A stretch of DNA of 64,000 nucleotides from Actinomadura cremea (GCF_014648495.1 NZ_BMRF01000002.1:310001-374000), one strand, 5' to 3'. Counted from the first letter of the stretch, positions 1-8,277 are shown. A program made the numbers and translations. Notes: a model not told the origin generated them from the letters alone.

Positions 1-619
1 GTTCCTGGCCGTCATCACGGTGATCTCGCTGGCGCTGCTGACCCTCGCGTTCCGGTCGGTGCTCGTCCCGCTCAAGGCCGTCGCCGGGTTCCTGCTCAGC
101 GTCGCCGCGTCGCTCGGCGCCGTCGTCGCCGTCCACCAGTGGGGCTGGCTCGCCGGCGCCGTCCCGGTGAACAAGGTCGGGCCGGTGGCGAGCTTCCTGC
201 CGATCCTGCTGATCAGCGTGCTGTTCGGGCTCGCGATGGACTACCAGGTGTTCCTGGTGTCGCGGATGCGCGAGGAGCACGCGAAGGGCGCGGACGCCCG
301 GACGGCCGTCGTCTCGGGCTTCGCGGACGGCGCCCGCGTCGTGACGGCCGCCGCGCTCATCATGATCGCGGTGTTCGGCGGGTTCGTCGCCTCGCCCGAC
401 CCGATCGTCCAGGCGATGGGCTTCGCGCTCGCGGTCGGCGTCGCCGTCGATGCGTTCGTCGTCCGGATGGGCCTCGTCCCCGCCGTCATGGCGCTGCTCG
501 GCCGCGCCGCCTGGTGGTTCCCGCGCCCGCTGGACCGGTTCGTCCCGCACGTGGACCTGGAGGGCGAGGCGCCGCCCGCCCCGCCCGCCGACCGAGTCCC
601 CGAAGCCGCCCGCACCTGA
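1..619 (+). CDS. MMPL-family RND transporter, C-terminal part (5' end outside window)
   Basis: The reading frame is open from base 2, so the gene begins upstream of the window. The visible part has at least five hydrophobic segments and the motif GLAMDYQVFLVSRMREE, typical of the second membrane half of MMPL (mycobacterial membrane protein large) RND transporters, which export lipids or drugs using the proton gradient. After the last membrane segment comes a short, proline-rich cytoplasmic tail. The TGA stop lies inside the left arm of a long palindromic terminator. Substrate cannot be judged from this fragment. The family call is strong. Confidence 0.88.
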   Translation, partial: FLAVITVISLALLTLAFRSVLVPLKAVAGFLLSVAASLGAVVAVHQWGWLAGAVPVNKVGPVASFLPILLISVLFGLAMDYQVFLVSRMREEHAKGADARTAVVSGFADGARVVTAAALIMIAVFGGFVASPDPIVQAMGFALAVGVAVDAFVVRMGLVPAVMALLGRAAWWFPRPLDRFVPHVDLEGEAPPAPPADRVPEAART

Positions 620-657
620 CCAGGGGCCGCATGCGCATGCGGCCCCTGGTCAGGTGC
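612..657. terminator. Perfect 46-bp palindrome, bidirectional terminator
   Basis: Two 23-nt arms are exactly complementary with no spacer, and the symmetry breaks at 611/658. The MMPL stop codon (617-619) is in the left arm. It sits between two convergent genes and should form a very stable hairpin on either transcript. There is no T-run, which is common for actinomycete terminators. Confidence 0.8.
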
Positions 658-757
658 ACCGGCCCCGCAACGGCGGTCCGGCCCGCTCCCCAGGTGCGGA
701 GAGCGGGCCGGACGTATCGCAGGACGGTCAGGACGGTCAGGACGGTCGGGGCGTCGG

Positions 758-2194
758 CTACGCCCGGGACCGGGACCGGCGCATCACGAGGAAGCCCGCG
801 ACCGCCACGATGACGAGAGCGAGCACCCCGATCCCCGTCGCCTGGCCGGTCGAGATCCCGCCGTCGTCCGAGCCGCCGCCCTCGTCCGTGGCGGCGACGT
901 TCTGGGCGGTGGCGCCGCCCAGCCCGGCCACCTCGACCGGTGCCGTCACGGCCCCTCCGGTGGCGCCGTTGCCCAGCTGACCGGCGGTGTTCCCGCCCCA
1001 GCAGTTGAGCGTCCCGTCGCCGTACCCCACGCACGTGTGCAGCGCGCCCCCGGCGGCCAGCGTCGGGTTGGGCCGGACCCCCTTCACCGCGACCGGCTTG
1101 GACGCGTTCTTGGTGGTGCCGTCGCCCAGCTGACCGAAGTTGTTCTGCCCCCAGCAGGACATGCCGCCGTCCTTGAAGGCCACGCAGGTGTGGTAGCCGC
1201 CGCTGAAGAGGAAGGCGGGGTCGCCCTCCAGGCCGGTGACGGGCTTCGGCGTCGACGACATCTCGTTCGAGCCGCGACCCAGCTGCCCGTACTTGCCCTC
1301 GCCCCAGCACCACGTCGAGCCGTCCTGCACCAGCGCGCAGGTGTGGAAGTTCCCGGCCGCGAGCTGGACGGGCGTCGACGGCAGGCCCTTCACCTCGACG
1401 GGCGTGGCCGAGCCGAGTCCCTGCTTTCCGTTGCCCAGCTCGCCCAGCTCGTTGTGGCCCCAGCACCAGGTGGACCCGTCCTCCAGGACGGTGCAGGTGT
1501 GCCACACCCCGGTGGTGAACTTGGTCGGCGGGGAGGGCAGGCCCTTGACCTCGACGGGCTTGAGGGAGCCGACGCTGAACTCGCCGTTCCCCAGCTCGCC
1601 GTACTTGTTCTGCCCCCAGCACCAGGTGGAGTCGTCCTCCTCGAGGGTCACGCAGCTGTGGTCACCCCCGGCGGACAGGAGGCGGACCTTCCCGTTCAGC
1701 CCCTTGACGGCGACCGGCTTGGCGGTGTTGTCGGTACTGCCGTCCCCGACCTGGCCGTACTTGTTCATGCCCCAGCACTCGACCGTCGCGTTCTCCAGCA
1801 GTCCGCAGGTATGCACGGCACGGGACTCGGCGAACTTGAGGGGCGCGGAGAACTTCTGGACGTCGACGGGCTTCGACGCGGAGGTCGTCGTGCCGTTGCC
1901 CAGCTCGCCGTACTGGTTGTTGCCCCAGCACTGGAGCGTCTTGTCGCCGAACATGGCGCAGGTGTGCGCGGCACCGGCGATCAGCGCGGTGACCTGGCCG
2001 CGGTTGGCGGCCGCGGCCGTGCCCGCGGCGGCGGCCGGGGCTGCGGCCGGGGCTGCGGCCGCGGGCGCCGCGGCGCTGAGGCCGGCGGGGCCTTCCGCCG
2101 CCCGAACCTGCGGGGCGAACGGGGCCGAGGTCACGAGGACCGCGAGGATCCCCAGCCATGCGAGGAATGCCGTCGAACGCGGCAGCCGTTTCAT
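758..2194 (-). CDS. Secreted, membrane-anchored RCC1-repeat protein
   Basis: A 478-residue protein with an N-terminal signal peptide (MKRLP, hydrophobic core, cleavage near VRAAEG), an Ala/Pro-rich linker to about residue 65, then about seven RCC1/BNR-type blades of about 50 residues, each with a C-x-W-G-x-N-x-x-G-x-L-G-x-G signature. A C-terminal membrane helix (GIGVLALVIVAVAGFLV) and a basic tail MRRSRSRA follow. Each blade has a conserved H-T-C and W-C/C-W cysteine pair, so disulphide-stapled blades are likely outside the cell. The expected product is an extracellular beta-propeller; its ligand is unknown. ATG overlaps the TAA of the upstream gene (TAATG) with GGAGG just before it, so it is translationally coupled to that membrane protein. 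Confidence 0.82.
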   Translation of the reverse strand: MKRLPRSTAFLAWLGILAVLVTSAPFAPQVRAAEGPAGLSAAAPAAAAPAAAPAAAAGTAAAANRGQVTALIAGAAHTCAMFGDKTLQCWGNNQYGELGNGTTTSASKPVDVQKFSAPLKFAESRAVHTCGLLENATVECWGMNKYGQVGDGSTDNTAKPVAVKGLNGKVRLLSAGGDHSCVTLEEDDSTWCWGQNKYGELGNGEFSVGSLKPVEVKGLPSPPTKFTTGVWHTCTVLEDGSTWCWGHNELGELGNGKQGLGSATPVEVKGLPSTPVQLAAGNFHTCALVQDGSTWCWGEGKYGQLGRGSNEMSSTPKPVTGLEGDPAFLFSGGYHTCVAFKDGGMSCWGQNNFGQLGDGTTKNASKPVAVKGVRPNPTLAAGGALHTCVGYGDGTLNCWGGNTAGQLGNGATGGAVTAPVEVAGLGGATAQNVAATDEGGGSDDGGISTGQATGIGVLALVIVAVAGFLVMRRSRSRA

Positions 2195-3063
2195 TAGTCC
2201 TCCGGAGAACGTCGGGTTCGGGGGGCTCCAGGAACCGGGTGCGGCACTTCGCTCGCACCGGACTCCGCGGGTTCACGTCGGCGGCGGGTGAGGTGGACGC
2301 CGACCAGCAGCGCCAGGCCGGTGCCCGCCCCGATCGCGAGCCAGACCGGCCAGCCCATCCCTCCGGACGCGTCCGCGTCTCCGGAGTTCGCCTGGGGTGA
2401 CTGGGCGGTCGCGCCGGACGGCTGCTCCGTCCTGGCCCAGCCTGCGCCGGGCCCGGCGTACTGCCGTTCGAAGAAGTAGGTGCCCTCGGCGGGCCGGTCG
2501 TCGATCCAGGTGAAGGTCACGACGTACCACTCGCCGATGAGGTCGCCGCGCTGGTCGAGCGGGTAGGTGTGCCGCTCCTCGCCCGGCTTCGCGCAGAGCG
2601 CGCCCAGCAGGTAGGTGCCCGACCGCAGCTGCGTCCGGGTGATCGGGATGGTGTTCCGGCCGTTCTCCGTCCACTCCGCGTCCAGGACCATCGGCCCGCC
2701 GGACCCGAGGTCGCTCACGCCGCGGTACCAGAGCGACGAGCCGTCCGGCGTGTTCTGGAGGTCGAGGGGATCGAGCGTCCCGTTCGGCTCGCCCCGCGGG
2801 ATGCTCATCTCGATCGGCACGATCATCGGGGACCACGTCGTCACGCCCTCGGGGCACCGCATGGCCGCGCCGTCCACCATGGTCAGGCCCATCGACGGGA
2901 CCTTCCCGGACTCGGCCGCGGGCCGCACCGCCGGCTCCGCGAAGGCCGGTGGCGCGGTGGTCACGAGCAGCCCCGGCACGGCGAGCGCGCTCGCCAGGAC
3001 CGCCGCGGCACCTCGGCGTGCCCGCTTTCCGGCGCCCGGACGGCCGGTGCGTCTCCCGCTCAT
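2194..3063 (-). CDS. Exported single-pass membrane protein of unknown function
   Basis: A 289-residue protein starting at MSGRRTGRPG. It has a signal peptide (basic start, hydrophobic core AAAVLASALAVPGLLVTT, AFA-E cleavage), an extracytoplasmic domain of about 180 residues with a likely disulphide pair (MRCPEG and GALCAKPGEE), a low-complexity stretch, one membrane helix (WPVWLAIGAGTGLALLVGV) and a charged tail. I recognise no named domain. The stop overlaps the RCC1-repeat gene start by one base, so the two are probably made together and may act as a surface complex. I chose ATG 3063 because it directly precedes the signal peptide; the frame stays open upstream. Whether the pair forms a complex is inference. 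Confidence 0.7.
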   Translation of the reverse strand: MSGRRTGRPGAGKRARRGAAAVLASALAVPGLLVTTAPPAFAEPAVRPAAESGKVPSMGLTMVDGAAMRCPEGVTTWSPMIVPIEMSIPRGEPNGTLDPLDLQNTPDGSSLWYRGVSDLGSGGPMVLDAEWTENGRNTIPITRTQLRSGTYLLGALCAKPGEERHTYPLDQRGDLIGEWYVVTFTWIDDRPAEGTYFFERQYAGPGAGWARTEQPSGATAQSPQANSGDADASGGMGWPVWLAIGAGTGLALLVGVHLTRRRREPAESGASEVPHPVPGAPRTRRSPED

Positions 3064-3185
3064 CGGGCCGCCGTCCCGGGGGCGGTGCGTCCGGTGGGGC
3101 CGGTGCACGGGCGGCCGGGGCACTCCGCCGCGCGGAGGACGGGGAAGGCCGCGCACTCGGCCGCCGGGGTCGCGATGTCGATCAT
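3060..3185 (-). CDS. Possible 41-residue upstream ORF, Cys-containing
   Basis: The ORF begins MIDIATPAAECAAFPVLRA and ends with an ATGA overlap onto the next gene. A GAGAGGTGG ribosome-binding site lies just upstream of its ATG. It has three cysteines, no signal peptide and no recognised family. The RBS and 4-nt stop/start overlap argue for translation; the short length and high-GC background argue for caution. Confidence 0.4.
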   Translation of the reverse strand: MIDIATPAAECAAFPVLRAAECPGRPCTGPTGRTAPGTAAR

Positions 3186-3416
3186 GGACCACCTCTCAGC
3201 TCGGGGCCGCCGGCAGCCGGCGCGGCGGCACGCTCGTAGGCGATGGGCGCGTGTCGTCCTCATGGTCAGCGGCGTCCCGGCGGTGCCGCATCTCTCGGAG
3301 TGCGGGCCCCGGCCGTGCCGCGCGAGGCCGCAACCTGGGAGTACCTCGGGGCGCGGTCCGCCGTCCGCGGCCCCCGAGGGACGGCCCGCGGGCGGTCCCC
3401 GCCCGCGCGAACGCGA
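3186..3416. other. Non-coding interval upstream of the RCC1 operon
   Basis: Only chance high-GC frames are seen here. It should hold the leftward promoter of the RCC1 operon, but I could not pick a clear -10/-35 pair. Confidence 0.4.
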
Positions 3417-3457
3417 CAGGGCCCGCGAGACGGCGCGTCCGCGTCTCGCGGGCCCTG
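3417..3457 (-). terminator. Hairpin terminator downstream of the SDR gene
   Basis: Perfect 16-nt arms (3417-3432 and 3442-3457) around a 9-nt loop, starting 25 nt past the SDR stop on the minus strand. It is GC-rich with no T-tract. Confidence 0.75.
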
Positions 3458-3481
3458 GAGCCGGTGGCCGAGATCTCCTGG

Positions 3482-4264
3482 TCAGCTCGGGAACATCTGG
3501 GTGACGTTCGTGAAGGTGCCGGTGATGGCGGAGGCCCGGTCGGAGGCCAGGAACACCGCGACCTCGGCGACCTCGTCGAGGGACGGCGACCGCTTGAGCA
3601 TGCGCATCCCGTCCAGGTCGTCGAGGATCCCCCGGAGGGCCGCGTCGTCGACCGGCGCCTCGGAGTTCACCGCGCCGACGCTCGCGGCCGTCAGCGTCTC
3701 GGGGATCCCGGCCGCCCAGATGCCCGCGACGCGAACGCCGCTGGGCCCGACCTCGTGCGCCAGGTTGCGGACGAAGGTGTCGATCGCCGCGTCGGCGGGG
3801 CCGGTGTTGCCCATCATGGGGCTGCCGTGCGCGGAGCCGCTGTTGAAGGCCAGGATCACGCCGGAGCCCTGCTCCGTCATGTGCCGCGCCGCGGTCTTCG
3901 CGGTGATGAAGGTCGTGGTGACCCCGTTGACGATGGCCCGGGTGAAGTCGGCCGTCGCCATGTCGGCGAGGGGCACGCCCTGCGCGTCGCCGCGGCTGAC
4001 GAGGTTGAGCGAGATGTCGAGGCCGCCCTGCGCGGCGACGGAACGGGCGTGCTCGCCGACGGCGTCCTCGTCGAGGGCGTCGACGATCGCCGTGTCGGCC
4101 AGCCCTCCGATCTCGGCGATCTCCTTGGCCGGCCGGTCGAGCTTGCCCTGGGTGCGTCCGGTCAGGAAGACCCGGGCGCCTTCGCGCGCGAAGGCCTTGG
4201 CGATGCCGGTGCCGACCGGTCCGCCGGCTCCGTAGATGACGGCGTTCTTGTCCTTGAGCATCAT
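3482..4264 (-). CDS. SDR-family oxidoreductase lacking the catalytic YxxxK
   Basis: A 261-residue Rossmann-fold short-chain dehydrogenase. The cofactor loop GAGGPVGTG is at residues 11-19, followed by an arginine (TGRTQGK) that suggests NADP(H). The usual Ser-Tyr-x-x-x-Lys site is altered: a serine is present (FNSGSAHG), but the Tyr/Lys region reads GPADAAIDTF, so neither catalytic residue is where expected. Such divergent SDRs occur in actinobacteria and may use another proton relay or act as binding proteins. ATG 4264 (or the adjacent ATG 4261) follows AGGAGG at good spacing, which rejects longer starts. The gene is monocistronic with its own terminator. Confidence 0.75.
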   Translation of the reverse strand: MMLKDKNAVIYGAGGPVGTGIAKAFAREGARVFLTGRTQGKLDRPAKEIAEIGGLADTAIVDALDEDAVGEHARSVAAQGGLDISLNLVSRGDAQGVPLADMATADFTRAIVNGVTTTFITAKTAARHMTEQGSGVILAFNSGSAHGSPMMGNTGPADAAIDTFVRNLAHEVGPSGVRVAGIWAAGIPETLTAASVGAVNSEAPVDDAALRGILDDLDGMRMLKRSPSLDEVAEVAVFLASDRASAITGTFTNVTQMFPS

Positions 4265-4582
4265 GAGGGATTCCTCCTGTTGCGGGCTCGGGTGGAATCG
4301 CACGGTCGTCGGTGCTGTTCCCGGTGCTCTTCGTGGAGACCGCCCGGAACCGGAAAGCTCATCGGTCGATGCGCCGGCGCTCATGGGACCAAGATCGTGG
4401 ACCTCACCTGCGGCGGCACCGGCCGGGCCGCGTCCCCGCAGGGCTCCTGAGCGGGACTTAGCCCGGACTCGGACGGGCGGTCCCCGGAAGTAAGGCGTCG
4501 TGCCGATGCGGGAGCGGACGCCTTAGGACGAACCTCGTGGATGTCGGTCCGGACTCGCGGCCCGGCGAACGGAGGGAACGTC
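4265..4582. other. Intergenic region with an inverted repeat
   Basis: Lies between the divergent SDR gene and a small gene. The only strong structure is the inverted repeat at 4491-4525, listed separately. No further gene is supported. Confidence 0.45.
4491..4525. promoter_or_regulatory. Inverted repeat TAAGGCGTC-N17-GACGCCTTA
   Basis: Perfect 9-nt arms with a 17-nt spacer, about 60 nt upstream of the small gene at 4583. It could be a two-site operator or an RNA hairpin. Position supports a regulatory role; no binding protein can be named. Confidence 0.4.
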
Positions 4583-4783
4583 GTGTACCACAACGACATC
4601 ATGTACGCGCTCATGCGGGAGCGGGCGCGGGGCATGCGCGCCGAGGGCGAGGCCGCGCGCACCGGACGGGCGGCGCGGCGGGCCCGCGAGTACTGGGCGG
4701 ACCGGATGCCGGTCCCCGGCCGGACCCGCCGCCCCCGCAACGCGGTGCGCCGGGGCGGGCCCGCGCCCGCCGGGGACGCGTAA
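4583..4783 (+). CDS. Small basic hypothetical protein (66 aa)
   Basis: Begins at GTG 4583 with GGAGGG six bases upstream. The product (YHNDIMYALMRERARGMRAE...) is Arg/Ala-rich and probably helical in its first half, with a basic Pro/Arg tail. No membrane segment or known domain. Short Arg-rich proteins of this build are common in actinomycetes and are of unknown role. Confidence 0.55.
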   Translation: MYHNDIMYALMRERARGMRAEGEAARTGRAARRAREYWADRMPVPGRTRRPRNAVRRGGPAPAGDA

Positions 4784-4870
4784 GTCAGGGCGACTGTCAA
4801 GCCTGGAATTTGCCGGAACGCCTGATTAGCGTCGAGGACCGGTGTCATCCGTCTGCGAAAGGACCCCAGA

Positions 4871-5257
4871 ATGTCCCTTGACGTGACCCCGGAACTCCTC
4901 GAGACGGCCCAGCGCGGCGAGGTCGACGACGCGGCCTTCGTCGAATGCATCAGAACGTCCCTCCCGTACGCGTGGGAGATGATCAGCGGCCTGGTGGCCC
5001 GGCTGCAGGTGGACGGCGGCGACTTCGCCGACAACCTGACGCCGCCGCCGGACGAGCAGGCGCGCGGGCAGCTCCTGCGCGTGCTGGCCAGCGACGCCAT
5101 GCGCTCCACCCTGGAGCGCTACTTCGGCGTGAAGCTCGCCTTCCAGAACTGCCACCGCGTCGCCGTGTTCCCGACCGGGAACACGGCCGTCTACGACAAG
5201 TTCGTCACCGCCCGCGAGCAGATCCTCAACCAGTCTCCCGAACTGCGCGACTGCTGA
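4871..5257 (+). CDS. Conserved actinobacterial hypothetical protein (128 aa)
   Basis: Starts at ATG 4871 after GAAAGGA. The sequence MSLDVTPELLETAQRGEVDD, the central CIRTSLPYAWEMI and FQNCHRVAVF, and the ending LNQSPELRDC are a pattern I recognise as strongly conserved among Streptomyces-like actinobacteria, always as a small soluble protein without assigned function. Cysteines at about 26, 96 and the C-terminus are notable. A strong hairpin follows the stop. No neighbour suggests a role. Confidence 0.8.
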   Translation: MSLDVTPELLETAQRGEVDDAAFVECIRTSLPYAWEMISGLVARLQVDGGDFADNLTPPPDEQARGQLLRVLASDAMRSTLERYFGVKLAFQNCHRVAVFPTGNTAVYDKFVTAREQILNQSPELRDC

Positions 5258-5277
5258 TATCCGCGATCCGCGGCACG

Positions 5278-5319
5278 CCCGGCGTCGGCCGGGGCGGCCC
5301 CGCCCCGGCCGACGCCGGG
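5278..5319. terminator. Bidirectional hairpin terminator
   Basis: Perfect 18-nt arms (5278-5295 and 5302-5319) around a 6-nt loop, placed between convergent genes ending at 5257 and 5343. Confidence 0.78.
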
Positions 5320-5342
5320 ACGGGGCCGTCCTCGTGCGGGGG

Positions 5343-6317
5343 TCAGCGGAGGCGGGGGAGGACCTCGGCGCCCAGGCGCGCGATGTTGTCGAGGGTGGCG
5401 CGGCGGGAACCGGCGGCCTCGACGAGCAGGACGAAATGCTCGATGCCGGTGCGGTCCGCCGTGGCGGCGAGCGCGGACGCGCAGTCGTCCGGCGAACCGA
5501 CCGGGTGCAGGTCGCACATGCGGCGCGTGTACTCGAGGGGGTCGCGGGACGGGCGCGGACGATCGTCCACGGGGACGTACCCGTCGAGACCGGGCCCGAG
5601 CCACGGGGGCATGCCGTCGAGGAGCGTCCGGACGGCTTCGTCCCGGGTGTCGGCGACCTGTGCGAGATGCGTGGAGATGTGCGGGACGTCCGGGACGCCG
5701 TGACGTGCGACCGCCGCGGCCTTCTCCTCGTCGCCGACGTGCATCCCCAGCAGCATGGGGAGCCCACGGGACGCCGCCAGCCGCTCGGTCTCGGGTGACG
5801 TGCAGGCCACGGCGACCGGCGGCGGGGCAAGCGCGCGCGGGACGACCGGTACTTCACGGAACCGGAAGTGTTCGCCCGTCCACGACACCCGGTCGGAGCG
5901 GAGCCACTCCAGCAGAAGGTCGAGGGATTCGGCGAAACCGTGCTCGAAGCGGGGGAGCCCGGTGCCGAACACCTCGAGGTCGCGCCACGGCCCGCCCCGG
6001 CCGACGCCGAGGCGGAACCGCCCGTCGGAGACCAGCGACAGCAGCGCCGCCTGCTCGGCCAGCGCCACCGGATGCTGCGAGGACAGCACGCTGACGGCCG
6101 TCCCCACATGGACGCGGCGCGTCACGCCCAGCAGATGCCCGGCCATGACCGTCGCGGACGGCACGACCCCGTACGTCATGAAGTGGTGTTCGGCCAGCCA
6201 CACGTCATCGAACCCGGCCCGTTCGGCGGCGACGGCCGCCTCGACCGTGCGGGCCAGGGCGGCCGCGTCGTCCTGCCCGGGGAAGCGGGCGGCGAGAAGG
6301 AAGATTCCGAAGCGCAC
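5343..6317 (-). CDS. LLM-class flavin-dependent oxidoreductase
   Basis: A 324-residue bacterial-luciferase-like TIM barrel. Signature segments are the N-terminal VRFGIFLLAARFPG, WLAEHHF near residue 45, the HPVALAEQAALLSLVSDGR block and the RFRLGVGRGG loop. These enzymes use FMNH2 or F420 for oxidation of small molecules; the substrate is not evident. I favour GTG 6317, matching the family's usual start. An ATG at 6374 is also in frame but would overlap the divergent gene. It shares a short intergenic region with the hydroxyacyl-CoA dehydrogenase gene. Confidence 0.82.
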   Translation of the reverse strand: MRFGIFLLAARFPGQDDAAALARTVEAAVAAERAGFDDVWLAEHHFMTYGVVPSATVMAGHLLGVTRRVHVGTAVSVLSSQHPVALAEQAALLSLVSDGRFRLGVGRGGPWRDLEVFGTGLPRFEHGFAESLDLLLEWLRSDRVSWTGEHFRFREVPVVPRALAPPPVAVACTSPETERLAASRGLPMLLGMHVGDEEKAAAVARHGVPDVPHISTHLAQVADTRDEAVRTLLDGMPPWLGPGLDGYVPVDDRPRPSRDPLEYTRRMCDLHPVGSPDDCASALAATADRTGIEHFVLLVEAAGSRRATLDNIARLGAEVLPRLR

Positions 6318-6372
6318 GTCCCGGTCGTACCCGGCATCGGGGGCGCGCGAGCCCTCTGCCAGACTGCGAACC

Positions 6373-7944
6373 ATGACGAGTGGTTCGTTCATCAGGGTCG
6401 GGGTCGTCGGACTGGGCACCATGGGCGCGGGCATCGCCGAGGTGCTCGCGCGCGGCGGCCTCGCGGTCGTCGGCATCGAGATCAACGCGGACGCGCTGGA
6501 ACGCGGGCGCGGACACCTGGAGTCCTCGACGGGACGCGCGGTCAAGCGCGGCCGGCTGACCGAGGACGCGCAGCGCGAGATCCTCGACCGGATCACGCTG
6601 TCCACCGACTTCGCCGACCTCGGCGACTGCGACCTCGTCATCGAGGCCGTCCCCGAGCGGCTCGACCTCAAGCGCACGGTGTTCGCCGAACTCGACCGCG
6701 TCTGCCGCGCCGACGCCGTCCTCGCCACCAACACCTCGTCGCTGTCGGTCACCGACATCGCCGTCACCACCGGACGTCCCGACAAGATCGTCGGCGTGCA
6801 CTTCTTCAACCCCGCGCCGGTCATGAAGCTGGTCGAGGTCATCCGCTCCGTCCGCACCGAGCCCGCGGCCGTCGAGCGGGTCGCGGCCCTCGTCGCGGAT
6901 CTCGGCAAGACGCCCGTCACGATCGGCGACCGGGCCGGGTTCGTCGCGAACCGCCTGCTCTTCGGCTACCTGAACCAGGCGGCGGGCATGCTCGAATCCG
7001 GGCACGCCACCCGCGACGACATCGACACCGCGATGACGACCGGCGCCGGGCTGCCGATGGGCCCGTTCACCCTCATGGACCTCATCGGCCTCGACACCTG
7101 CCTCGAAGTGCTCGAAGCCGTCTACGCCGAGTCCCGCGACCGCCGCCACGCCCCCTCACCGCTGCTGCGCGAGCTCGTCACCGCCGGGCTGCTCGGCCGC
7201 AAGACCGGCCGCGGCTTCTACGACCACGGCGCCCCCGGCGAGCCCGCCGCGGGCGCGCCCGCGAGCGCCGTCCCCGTCGTCGGCGTCCTCGGCACCGGCC
7301 CCCTCGCCGACGCCCTCGCCGCCCGCGCCGACCGCGCCGGGGCGCACGTGCGCACGTCCGCCGACGGCCTCGGCGACTGCGACCTGGTCATCGAGGCCGC
7401 ACCGGACGCCGGCACCGGACGCACCCTGCTCGCCGAGGCCGCCGCGAACGTCAAGGACGGCGCCGTGCTCGCCGTCACGTCCGCCGACGGCCAGATCGTC
7501 GAGCAGGCCGTCGCGTCCGGCCGTCCCGCCGACGTCGTCGGGCTCCGCCTGCCCGAGGCCGGCGGCGACCTCGCCGAGATCGCCGCGACCGTCGCCACCG
7601 CCCCCGGCGTCGCCGACCGCGCCGCCGGACTCCTCGCCGCGCTCGGGCTCACCACCGTCCGCTGCCGCGACCGCGCCGGGTTCATCGTCGACGCGCTCCG
7701 CTTCCCCTACCTCAACGACGCCGCCGCCATGCTCGGCGCCGGGTACGCCGGCCCCGACGCGATCGACGCCGCGATGACGCTCGGCTGCGGCTACCCCACC
7801 GGCCCCATCGCCGACCTCGACCGGCTCGGCCTCGACCGGGCCGTCACCGTCCTGCGCGCCCTGCACGCCGAGACCCGCGAACCCGCCCTCGCCCCGACCC
7901 CGCTCCTCGTCGAGCACGTCACCGCCGGACGTCCGCTCCGATAA
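6373..7944 (+). CDS. 3-hydroxybutyryl-CoA dehydrogenase with a duplicated, degenerate second half
   Basis: A 523-residue protein made of two HAD-type units. The first (1-285) is complete: GLGTMGAGIAEV nucleotide loop, VIEAVPE, NTSSLSVT, GVHFFNPAPVMKLVEV with the catalytic His, and the C-terminal domain ending GRKTGRGFYD. It oxidises (S)-3-hydroxyacyl-CoA with NAD(P)+. The second (about 297-523) keeps the fold pattern (GVLGTGPLADAL, CDLVIEAAPD, DRAGFIVDALRFPYLNDAA) but replaces the His-Phe-Phe-Asn-Pro segment with GLRLPEAGG, so it is probably catalytically dead. ATG 6373 has a possible -10 (CAGACT) seven bases upstream and may be leaderless. Confidence 0.87.
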   Translation: MTSGSFIRVGVVGLGTMGAGIAEVLARGGLAVVGIEINADALERGRGHLESSTGRAVKRGRLTEDAQREILDRITLSTDFADLGDCDLVIEAVPERLDLKRTVFAELDRVCRADAVLATNTSSLSVTDIAVTTGRPDKIVGVHFFNPAPVMKLVEVIRSVRTEPAAVERVAALVADLGKTPVTIGDRAGFVANRLLFGYLNQAAGMLESGHATRDDIDTAMTTGAGLPMGPFTLMDLIGLDTCLEVLEAVYAESRDRRHAPSPLLRELVTAGLLGRKTGRGFYDHGAPGEPAAGAPASAVPVVGVLGTGPLADALAARADRAGAHVRTSADGLGDCDLVIEAAPDAGTGRTLLAEAAANVKDGAVLAVTSADGQIVEQAVASGRPADVVGLRLPEAGGDLAEIAATVATAPGVADRAAGLLAALGLTTVRCRDRAGFIVDALRFPYLNDAAAMLGAGYAGPDAIDAAMTLGCGYPTGPIADLDRLGLDRAVTVLRALHAETREPALAPTPLLVEHVTAGRPLR

Positions 7945-7962
7945 CGCCCTTAATCTGGAACC

Positions 7963-8277
7963 ATGAGCCCCCGCAAGAACCGCCGAACCGCCCCCGGACC
8001 CGTCCCTGGGGGCGGCGGCATGTGGGCTCAGGACACCGAGGACGGGCCGGACGGGACCTGGATCGTCCGCAACGTCGCCGGGTCCGGCGCGGCGAAACCG
8101 TACCGCTGCCCCGGCTGCGACCAGGAGATCCCGCCGGGCGTCGGGCACGTCGTCGCCTGGCCCGCCGACGAGCGCGGCGGCGCCGACGACCGGCGGCACT
8201 GGCACCGGCCGTGCTGGCAGGCCCGCACCCGGCGCTCGCCCCGCGTCCGGCGGAGCCGCAACGCACCCCGCTACTAA
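7963..8277 (+). CDS. Small putative zinc-binding protein (104 aa)
   Basis: Conserved actinobacterial type with basic start MSPRKNRR and a metal-binding pattern: CPGCDQEIPPG, then HVV, HWHRPCW, ending Arg-rich. The C-x2-C ... H/C arrangement suggests a treble-clef or HNH-like zinc knuckle that may touch nucleic acid. There is no RBS; TAATCT at 7951-7956 lies six bases before ATG, so the mRNA is probably leaderless. Start-to-stop context suggests it heads a transcript with the hydrolase at 8289 (11 nt gap). Confidence 0.7.
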   Translation: MSPRKNRRTAPGPVPGGGGMWAQDTEDGPDGTWIVRNVAGSGAAKPYRCPGCDQEIPPGVGHVVAWPADERGGADDRRHWHRPCWQARTRRSPRVRRSRNAPRY

